Shown here one piece after another: positions 54,203-64,000 of a stretch of 64,000 nt of DNA. The notes under the pieces are model-generated. The model was not told where the DNA came from. It worked only from the letters and a program-made list of their open reading frames with translations, and did no database searches. Made by a program: the position numbers and the translations under genes. Each line of letters starts with the position of its first letter. Within the stretch, counting starts at the first letter, position 1. The stretch spans positions 186,001-250,000 of the forward strand of contig WBMV01005060.1 in the NCBI GenBank assembly GCA_013396655.1, read 5' to 3'. This DNA is from Campylorhamphus procurvoides. Its lineage: Eukaryota; Chordata; Aves; Passeriformes; Dendrocolaptidae.

Positions 54203-54238
54203 TATATATACATACATGTATACATGTATGTATATATA
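54203..54238. repeat. Perfect 36-bp palindrome
   Basis: The centre is between 54220 and 54221 (CATGTA/TACATG). Eighteen bases on each side are exactly complementary, ending in alternating AT. With no spacer it could extrude as a cruciform, and it is also a typical site for slippage and sequencing artefacts. Confidence 0.93.
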
Positions 54239-57200
54239 TGCATTTAAAAATTAAAATACACTGAGACAAAATTTATGTATTTTATATTTGGATATAAACA
54301 GAATATATTTCACTGTCTATTACAAAAAATACAGGCAACAGAAGCTTGAGAAGCACAGATTACTACTTGCATGTGGTGTCAGTTGTTGGAATAACTGTCC
54401 TGATCGTTCCAAGTAAAACTGATTCCATCACTGCATTTTGTATATTTATTAATTTTGCCTATACCATGTAAGAATTTTTCCAATTTTTACAAAAAGTAGG
54501 GTTTTTCCACACTTGAACAGTATGTATTCTGACCCTTGGTAGCTTTGCTACTTCCTACTAACCTTAACACAAAAAATATTAGGGAAAACCAATTAAACTT
54601 CAAAAAATACATTGAATTGAGTCATATATATTGGTGTTAGACCAGTTAAATTATCATAATTAAAACTCAGACTTTTTAATGAAGGAAAAAATATTACTGT
54701 ATTTCTTGGTTTTAAATATAGGAAAAAAGAAAACCTCTCTTTTCTCTGAAGGGTCACACATGTCAGAAGAAAAGATAGCAATAGTCCACACTGACTATTA
54801 CTGACCTCAGAATGACCTTGCAGTAGTGTAATTTCAAATCCCTGCTTTTAGCAGATTTTGGGAAAAGTATAACAGAGCGGAAACTTTTTAGACAGAAAAA
54901 TAAATCTACAGAAAACCAAAAAGCTGTTCAGATGTTTAGATATCAGCCATTCTCAGAGGGAATGATTTACTGGACTAAGCAAAAGTATAAGTAAAGGTAT
55001 AAAAATATGAGGTCTACCACATAACTACTAAAAGGATGTGTCTTCTGGCTAGCATGCCATGTGGTGCTGATACAAATTTATTATATTCTAATAGACATCC
55101 TGCCACTTGACTCACCCCAACTCTGTGCTAACAATAGCATTTGTACTCAAACAGGATCTTTGTTTTTAAGTTGATCTGTTCCTGCTGTTCATATCCTGCC
55201 TCAAGTCATAATCCTCTGCTTTTACAAGTGGTTACTGTGGAAAGGATTATAGACGTCTGCTAACAAAAATGAATCAAGATCAAGTGAACTCTAAGAAATT
55301 AATACAGCGTTTTTACACAAATTATAATGACAAAAGAAGCAATACTATGACCAACTGGTTCTAGAGTAAATTAACCCCAACTAGAAAGGATTTTTTGGAC
55401 AAGTTACTGGAAAATGTTCTTTATAAATTGAGTTTATCATCTTCATGGTCCTTATGGAAGAAGGTAAAGTTGAGAAACATAGCCAATATAAATAAGTTAA
55501 AAAAACCCCAAAACATAAAAAGAAAGTAACCTATTCTCGAATATGAACATATTTCTTTCTGACATATATAGAACCAAAACAATTGTTCCCAGAACTGCTG
55601 CAACTGTCAAACACCTCAAACAAAGCGATCACGTCACTGCACTCTGCCATAAAAAATCTTCAGTGTAAACAGGAAGGTCAAATCATAGCTGAAGCAAAAA
55701 CACCACTGAATTTCTTGATTGGTGTTTCAAATCTCCATGACAATGGGTTTTCCCCTGCCTGTAAACAGAAGTTTTTTGTTTGAATTTATTTCCAGATTGG
55801 TCTAACTGACTTTGACAGCTCTTCCTTCCCCTGCTCCCAGACAGCCCAGCCCTGGCTGAGGAACCTGCCCCATCCCCAAATACACACCAGCAGCGTCAGG
55901 ACAACTAGAGCTTCTGCTTCTCCAAAGCCACCTCTCTGTTAGTCCAACCATCCCAGCTGCCAGGTGGGTTTCTAGCCTGGCACTGTAGGGGGAACATGGT
56001 TAAGACCACCACATATAAAAGCTTTGATGCATGGGGTGTTTTGGGGAGCCATACAGGTTCCTCCAGGACACATGGACTAGGGATGTCCAGCTCAAAGCAG
56101 GGAAATGTCTAAATGTGAAATTCGGGTTTCCTCCATCATTGAGATGGTCCTCGGTGTTCCCTTCCTTAGGAAAGGCACTGGGAATCATGGGGTCTCAGCA
56201 TGTAAGGTGTTTCACACTGGGTGCTCTCAGGGCCACATCATCCCCAGGCACTCACTGAGGTGGGAACTCTTCACAAATGCACAAAGCCCCACATCTCAGA
56301 CCCTCATTAATACGGTATCTGCTACCTGTGCACTTCCCTGTCCCGCTCTCTGAAATCTTTACTCCCATAAGCATTTTGCAAATCAGCCATTTACCAAACC
56401 ACAGCTAGAACTCAAACTTGACTAAAATGTCAAAGCTTCAAACTGTGAGAATGACATGAGCTGCATTTCTGTATCATCTCAGTACTTACACCATTAAAAA
56501 TATTTTCTAAGAATGAATTCAATTTACTGCTGCACTTCTATATTTAGCAACATGGATGAGGCTATTTCTGCCGTACTGCGACTCAGTAATGTCTAGCTGT
56601 TGTTTGTGTATAGCTCGAGTGCCATTCTTCATTTAAAAACATCATTTACACCTAAAAAAGCAAGCATAATGCATACAGTGAAAGATGAAGAAATGATCCT
56701 CCTGACCCTTCAGGCTATGATCTAATGGATGGGTTGGACATAAACATTTATTTAAAAGGTAATTTGAAGTTTATGACATTATTTCCCGTCACATGGGAAT
56801 TGCTATCATACTGAGGCACTTACTCTGTTTTTTATTTCCCAACATTTATTATCAAACTTATGTGGTGGTCACATGCAGTATATAATGGAAAAGTAATATC
56901 GCTGGGTGACAAAAACTGCCATAACCAAGACAAATATTCTGTAAATAATGTCGAGTTAAATGAGTTCAAAGCAGAGCACAATGATCATCTGTAGTGAGCT
57001 TTTTATTTGAGACATAATTGATAACCTGAAACAAACCATAAACAGCGTTCTTAGAAAACCTCTAGATCTCTTCCAATGAGGTTCTAAACTCTTCCCAATA
57101 CTTGGCTGTCCACACAGAGGGAGAAGCATGAAGCACAATTATTTCCTCAGGTACAACAAACACATTTTCAAATCCATACAACCCACTTGTGAATCAACCA

Positions 57201-60200
57201 CAGCTGCAGCATAAATGTAGTTTATCCACAGTTAAAGAAGGGCATAAGAGACTTGCTGTGCCTCCTGGACAAGAACACACACAGATCGAGAGCCAGTCTT
57301 AGCACTATTTTTTGTTAGATGGGTCTCTGAACTAGAAGAGATAATAAACTCTCTTCTCAACCAAGGAGGCATTAAGTCTGTTCAGAAATTAAGCCCACAC
57401 ACACTTGTCCATGTCTGGTTAAGAGATGAGACCTAATTACCAGCAGAAGTGTTAGGCCACCTCTCCTGCATGTCCCCAGCCAGTGACAGAAACTGCACTT
57501 GCAGCCACTTGGCTTTGTGATGCCTGGCAGCCACCGGTGTCACAAAAGGGCAAGACAGGAAAGGATAATGTAGAGAAATTTTTATCTTTCATCAAGTTCA
57601 ACTAACACAGAGAGTGTCTGGAAAATCCATTGAGGCCACACAGTTTACTAAAATGTTTGTATTTAGAGAGAAATCTATGCCTATGACCTGGTAAGGACTA
57701 AGAGTATAGGCAACCATAGAACTAAAACCAGAGGGCACTAAGGCTTGAATGATTAATATTGAATCTTTTCCATTGCTTTATTTGCAAAAATGGAATTTGA
57801 AAACCTCAAATGACACAGTACAGGCAGGAGACCCGACTGGACCATCCCAGTTAAGAGATGGCCAGCATTCACCCTGGCTTTCTGGTTATTAAAGATGAGC
57901 CACTCCACCTCAAAGCTGCCTCCAGAGAGGATGCTGCTCTTTATTAAAATATACCTACTTAATGCAAATGATCTCTGCAACATCTTCAGGTAGTCCAAGT
58001 TCAGCCAGCAACCACAGCACATGAATCATTCTCATCTAGCTGGTACCAGGCACCTGATAAATGAAGTTGCTCAGTCCAAAACAAATGAAAATAGCTTCAT
58101 ATCTAAAATACGGCTCTCCTTCCCCAGTCACTGTCACGTCAGATCTGCCTAACAGGAGCCTGGAATCTGATTACCAAATTTGAAGAAGACCAAAAAATTA
58201 AGTACATGAAAGAGGACTAACATTTCCACACTTTAAAAAAATCCTTTGTTTGACAATTTAAAATGGAAATCACCTGAGTCAGTACAGAAACAATTGTAGC
58301 ACAATCATTTTCAGAATGAACAAAATATGAGAGAATAAACTCTTCATGGATAATTAGTAAGAAAATTCAGAGACACTAGACAAAGAAATTACTGTTTATT
58401 AAAAGTGATAGCTGAGTGTACACCAACCCTTTCAACCTGACCTGCCTAATAATCTATTAGTCAGAAACAAATCCACTTAAGCAGGCATGATCACAAGAAC
58501 ACTATGTTCATTTTACCTGCGAAATAAATTTATTTTGTAGAAATTTTAAATTTAAAGTGCTGACAATTCATTCTAAATTATTCAAGGCCATATCTTTTGA
58601 CAAAACATATAATAAAAATTAAAAATAGGTATACATATATGCTAGGTATGGAAGAAAAAGACCTTTAAAATGCTTGCCTTTCCACCCCCCCTTCTTTAAT
58701 ACATTTAATTAAACAGTAATCTCACTTTCGTTTTCAGGAGGTATTATTCACAGGATGAGCTCAGGTCTGCTCGTACAGCCCGGATTTCACTGTTCTGCGA
58801 TGGATGTAGTCATAACACAGTGAGATTTAAAAAATAAAAAAATAAGGTAAGCTCTTTTTTAACAAATGAATCTAGGACTATAAACATCGTTATTCTCTAA
58901 CTAAATTTGCTTAGTGTTACTACAGGGTGAAGCTAAAGTCATTTGGCTGCCTTTGTTTTGCTTTTGCATACTTAATATGCTTGCAGGTGTTATAAATTTA
59001 ACTTTAACTTATTTACTGCATTTGTAGCTTTGGGGATAATTACAGCTTTATTAGCATTTATTTTTGAGTTATTGAAATGTACTTTCAGGCTTTAGTTTCA
59101 TTTTAGCATACTTTTTGTCCAGGAGTAAAAGAGACGTTTACATACATGGAATATTTGTACGTATATATTCTATCCCTGTCAGAAAAAGAAACTACTGAGA
59201 TCAGTGTGCCTCCAGAGAAGGAATAAAGGGAGATACTGGAAAAAGGTTTGAGAGTAATGTTTTCAGAGACAAGACATCAAAGGTATCATTACACATCCAT
59301 ACTCTGTACAATTCATATTTATCTGGACTTGTATGTGAGAAATCTTGGGAGGGGAAAAAAAAAGGAGAAAGAAAAAGAAGAAAGTAAAATATATATATTT
59401 GATTGTCAATACAACCTTCATCTGTCCAGTTGAGTTCATTACCTGCCCTCTTGTACATCACACACTCTGTATATCTGAATAGAACTCTGAAGCTCGGGGT
59501 GTGGGCGGGTTTGCTTTGTTTGGTTTCTAAATGATCTGAAAAGCAGGGCTGCTGTTTCTCTTTGAGAACACTGCAGGACTGAGACTTGTTCTCCTAACAA
59601 AATCCCAATTCTGATTATGGCCTGGGAAATTAAAAATTTCAATTATTTTAGCATTGTGTGTGTTTCCTGGTGATGACTCATGGAATTACAATTCCCCTTT
59701 CTTCATGCACACAAAGACAGCAGAGGCCATGCAGAAGGGGAAAGGCAAAGAAAGCATGGCAAACTTTATATGGAAAATTACTTTTCTTTTATTTGTGTTT
59801 ATTTGTTTTATTTGTCTTTAAATTTAAGTATTTGTACAGTCTTATCCTACCAAATCAAACAAACGAAAAAGCCATGCCAGTCTTGTACAGATTTCTAAAC
59901 TTCCAGTAGACGTGTAAATTTCTGGCTTGCACAGAACCAAAGATGCTGTTTATACAATACAGCTTAATAAAATACTTTTACTTCCATTCTTTCAGTAACC
60001 TCTCATCAATGAGGTAGGCATCTAAATAGTCCAGGAGCTCCTGAAGGAAGGAGACATCTTTTACATAGCTCATGTCACCAAGGAAGACATGACAGCATAG
60101 GTCTAATGAGATTTGCCTGAAATAAAGGTAGTGTGCTTGCACTGCAATCATGATAGGAAAGCACAGCTATCTTTGGGGATACTTCGGCTTTCCAGAGGGT

Positions 60201-62280
60201 CAGTGAAACTTGAAGACCATGTTTAGGTTGCTCAGCTGGTGAATATTTGCCTATACAAAAAAACAAAAGACCACTCTAACTGGAGCTGTGTAACTGAGTA
60301 CGACAGTTTAGAGCCTTGATTTCTACAAGAGGAGTTTTGTGAAACAGATGTCTGACTTAACGTGACTGCAGCACACTGGGCTTGACAGACAGAAGATATA
60401 CAAAGAAAGGTCATGTTTCTTTAAACTGATTTGAAAGAGTATTTTCCCTGCATGATGACATCATGGTGGCTTCTCTGGAGATTTAAAGAGACTACCTGGA
60501 CCATTTCTAATAGGAAATATTTGCAAACTGTGGGCCTGAGATCTGCTGGTGCAAAAGCAGGCAGTTTTTTTCTCAGGGTGTCCCTGACAGTGTCTGAGCA
60601 TTACTGGCCTTGCAGTTCAGACAACAGTAATTCTGAAAGCAGTGCTACAGGAGAGTGACCCGCTTGCCAGACACACAAAAAAACTCACAAAAAACCAAAA
60701 CCCATGCTGGTTTCTAAATTGTATTTCCCACATTTCATCTGTGGCTGCATGCAGTGTTCTACAAGTATATGACAAGTATAAAGGTGGGAGAGGAAAGATT
60801 TCTTAAGGAGTAACTAGACAAAAAAAATAACATGTAAACCAAACTTCACCTTTTCCATATTTTGTTCATCTTAACTAACTCAAATACATGCTCACAAGGG
60901 CACAGCTGCTTCTTAATCTGAATTTGCACAGAAAATTCACCACTAGCAGGGCGAGAGCCATGCAGCACAGTATGAGTTACAAATAAACCACAGCAACAAT
61001 TGAATTAACCTGAAGGGCCAGGCAGAATCGTGTGCAAATCCATCATGCATTTTGACTTTGTCTCACCCACCCAAAGCCCGACCAGCTCCCAGCAGATGCC
61101 AGTGCTCCTAAAGATAAGTGCCACAAATGCTTCCCTTTCACTCCCAGCGTTTATAGTTGCCTGGGGCCCAAAGCAGGCAAAAAATGCAGTCCCAAGACAG
61201 CTGTAGTTTCTCAGGAAAGCTACACATTCAGGCTGTGCAGAAGTCCACTGTTTTACTGCCCTGCAGGACTGAAAATGGGAGATCATTTCTGCTAGTGATA
61301 AGAATTTCCAGCAGCCAGCAGGACTCAGCGTGCACTTCCAGCCTGGAAGGAAACAAAATAGCCACTAGTTGATGCCTAAAAATGTTATTCTACCCCACAT
61401 CGCAAAGATTAGTGCTGTTGTCCTTAAGTAGTGTAACTGCATTTGTGGTAAGAGAGTTACTAAAAGCAGCCAGAGAAATACAAAAAGAAGTCCTAAAAAC
61501 TTCTAAAAACCTCAAGTGCTTTTCTTCCCCCCACCCTCTCTCCAAAGGTGAGTATACACCAGAGGTGTATTTATCAGGCATTTATCAAGGATAGCCACTG
61601 CTGACAAACTTTTTTTCATAACATCTATCAAAACAGTTGAAAGTGCCAGTCATTGCCCTCTCCTGATTTGAAAATTTAAGACATTGCCTTTCAAACATTC
61701 TCCACTGAAAACAAAAATGAAACCACTCTTCAGCTTTGCTAGGGAGAACAAATGCAGATTTAGTGAACAAGGAAACAGTGTTAAAAAGGGATCTGTAAAG
61801 CACAAAGTTGCTAGTAAGTCAGAGCAGCTTATTATGAGCCAAAGCTTTGATAATACAGGGAAACTACTAATGATGGGAAAAAATAGCATGGATAAGTTCC
61901 CTTGTCTTCCTTAGTACAGACATTCTTTCTATCACACACCACAAAAGTCTTCAAGGATTAAAAAATGTTGGTCAATATTTCTACATTTTCACTTTATTAG
62001 TGTCACAGGAGATACTGGAAAAACTAACAGGGATTTAGTACTCAGTACTGATGGTCAGAGATAAAGAGAGACCTCATAGTTTGGAGCAAACAGCAACAAG
62101 AAACCCACACAACTTCCCTTGGGCTCTCGTCCGCCTCTCTGTACAGCCACACTCTCAGCTGGGTCCGGGATGAGAGTGGTGGGCCCTGGCACTGCCTGCC
62201 CACCACCACCGACCTGCCCCATGGCACTGCTGCCAATAAACACCCTGCAGCAAGGAGTTAATGTGTGTGTTTGAATTCAG

Positions 62281-62431
62281 AGAACTTCCTTGACCACTAG
62301 CGAGGCTTCTGGCTTTCCTTTTGCCAACTCATCCAAGCAGAAAGACCATTACTACATCTTAGACCTCTCCACCAGGCACCAGTTTGTCTGCAAGAAGTGC
62401 CATTGGAACAGCACAGGAGAATACATTCGAG
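62281..62431 (+). other. Candidate coding exon of an unidentified gene on the opposite strand
   Basis: A 151-nt plus-strand segment lies between GTGTTTGAATTCAG (acceptor) and CGAG/GTAGGC (donor). It is open for 50 codons plus one base. The product ends KDHYYILDLSTRHQFVCKKC followed by HWNSTGEYIR. 31 of the 50 codons end in G or C, in a region that is otherwise AT-rich, and the codon pattern (GAC, TAC, ATC, CTC, CAG, AAG, TGC) is typical of vertebrate coding DNA. The CKKCH string might bind metal, but one C-x-x-C is weak evidence. No partner exon was identified nearby. It could belong to a gene nested antisense in PTPRN2, be a retained fragment of a lost gene, or be chance. I do not recognise the family. 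Confidence 0.3.
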
Positions 62432-64000
62432 GTAGGCACATCCTAAAATGCTCACATCTAATATTTGGATTATTTTAAGATCTGGGGTATGAAGTTACAG
62501 ACTTCTTCTAAAATATCATTAGCTATTTTATCACTTGGAATATTTTTTTCTCATGTGCTCCTTTGGTTTTAAAGATTCCTGCTAAACAACTTATGCACCA
62601 ACAACATTCTGCAGAAAGAGTTACGTGTTGCAGTTGTATTCTGCTGACAGCTTTTATTCTGTTACTTTTTTATTTTACATATTTAATATGACTGAAAATC
62701 TTTGCCCTGGTGCTTGGCAGAAACCAGAAGAGTTTCATTCTTACTTCAGGTTCTCATTTTATATATATTTTTTTTTCTTTTCTATACTGCCCCTTGCTAC
62801 TGTTTAGAAGAAATAATCTGTCTTTTCAATCTCTCTTCATATGAGTTTTCCATTCCCTTAATCATTCTTGTCACCTTTTCCTCGCTCCCTCCATTTCTGC
62901 AGTGTTCCTTCGGCAATGGAGTGACCAGCACTCACAGAAGCCTCAAGCATTGATTTATACTTAATTAACTTCTAAAGCCCTCAAAGAAGCAAACAGAAGT
63001 CTTAGTTAACAATGCCTGCAGAGCCATTGGGTTGACCCAGGCCTTCAGAAAGAGACTGAAATTTGGAACAGCTTGCTAGGCAACCCTTCTGTATGTTTTA
63101 ACTTCACACCCAAGAGCTTCCCAGTGAGGTTAATTAGGAATTGCAGCCCTTTATTTCATTCTTGTGGGTGACAGTATATGGAATTTACATGCTCACATTC
63201 CCACATTATTATACATATTGTTACCACAAAGTACAGAGGGAGATGTTGTATGACATAATTTCACTATATAACATAAATTTACATGTGTACATTGGTTTTG
63301 CTCCCAAAACTACATTCAGCTCCATCACATTTCTCCTCCTATCTGGTGTGGATAGCCAGCCACTGGCACTGTTTGCTGTGATCCATTGCAGCAAAACCTC
63401 TTCACTCCACTCAAGGTATCTTTCTTTCCCAGAAAGCCAGAATGAACTCCAGTTGAGAAGCTGAAAAAAGGTAAAATCTAAGTTTCTTTTCTCCATGCTG
63501 TCAGAAAGGCATCAGCATACTGAATTTTACCTTTTCATCTTTCCCTTGTTCTTGTCTTAATAGTTAGTGAGAAAGATCTGTATTTCTCCAACATGTGAAT
63601 ATTCCACCCAATACACTTCTGAAGATCAGAGGGATGTTCAGAATAGCAGTACTAGAAGATGGGTAGCTTTGGTATTCAGGGCTCTATGCAGCCCACTTCA
63701 AACCATATATCTCTGCTGTTGTCAGACAGCACGACCAAGGAAAAGCCTTCTGACCTGCATGAATTACATATATCTCCAAGCCAGGTAACATTTGATGAGG
63801 GGAAAGGGAGTGATTTTAATCAGACAAGGTAAGGATGTAATCCTGACACAAAAACTGAGTTTTATCATGATAACGTTGAGCTGTTCTCACTTTGGAGTGC
63901 AAGATCAACCATTTCTGAGATCTCTTGAGAAGCTGCCAGACCACAGTTCTGCAAAACAGCAGCAGTCCTCTGTAGAAGGAAAAAGATGGAATCATCAAGA

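Larger units (their letters stand above)
52731..64000 (-). other. PTPRN2: PTPRN2 intron, partial (upstream part beyond window)
   Basis: At least 11.3 kb of the intron upstream of the ELCRQRMA exon. I searched for the preceding exon (the segment after the transmembrane helix, expected to end near AAYQ) and did not find it, so it lies further right. The interval includes the CT-rich acceptor tract next to 52731, a 36-bp palindrome (54203-54238), an A/G run (59349-59387) and an opposite-strand exon candidate (62281-62431). A GC-richer patch at about 55800-55980 shows nothing else. Confidence 0.85.

Noticed and set aside
61005..61286. Minus-strand open segment with a TTTTCAG acceptor and GTGAGA donor
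   Set aside because: Considered as an upstream PTPRN2 exon or nested exon. It matches no PTPRN2 segment, third-position composition is unremarkable, and such AG/GT pairs are common by chance.
1..64000. miR-153 hairpin, known in vertebrates to be hosted by a PTPRN2 intron
   Set aside because: I looked for the mature sequence on both strands and did not find it. In human the host intron lies nearer the 3' end of the gene, so it probably sits to the left of this window.

Overview
The window looks like intron-rich avian nuclear DNA. It is AT-rich and has no dense genes. It contains 3' fragments of CR1 LINEs, whose truncated form with a short octamer tail is typical of birds (other reptiles carry CR1 too, so 'bird' is an inference).

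One gene is certain. PTPRN2 (phogrin, IA-2beta), a receptor-type tyrosine phosphatase-like protein of dense-core secretory granules, runs on the minus strand and enters from the right. Five consecutive coding exons lie at 52730-52536, 29289-29142, 21387-21314, 13102-13025 and 878-759. Together they give 615 nt, or 205 codons, in one unbroken frame with GT-AG boundaries and matching phases (0, 1, 0, 0, 0). They encode the cytoplasmic juxtamembrane segment and the first part of the phosphatase domain. That part runs through the tyrosine-phosphatase motifs [23 protein letters not shown] and the CYHYWPD segment. The signal peptide, luminal domain and transmembrane helix lie to the right of this window. 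The signature-cysteine loop and C-terminus lie to the left.

Layout from left to right: 1-758 downstream intron; 879-13024 intron with a 420-bp polypyrimidine/decamer tract and a decayed coding-like stretch of unknown origin (9.3-10.6 kb); 13103-21313 and 21388-29141 introns, the second holding a CR1 copy; 29290-52535 a 23-kb intron with a nested pair of CR1s, a CR1 tail, a recent 66-bp tandem duplication and a splice-bounded 67-codon open segment; 52731-64000 part of the upstream intron, with a perfect 36-bp palindrome and a coding-like exon candidate on the opposite strand.

I see no bacterial-type system, CRISPR array, tRNA or rRNA. The least explained items are two exon candidates (44291-44491 minus, 62281-62431 plus) and the decayed frame near 9.3-10.6 kb. 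Everything else is ordinary intron and repeat sequence.
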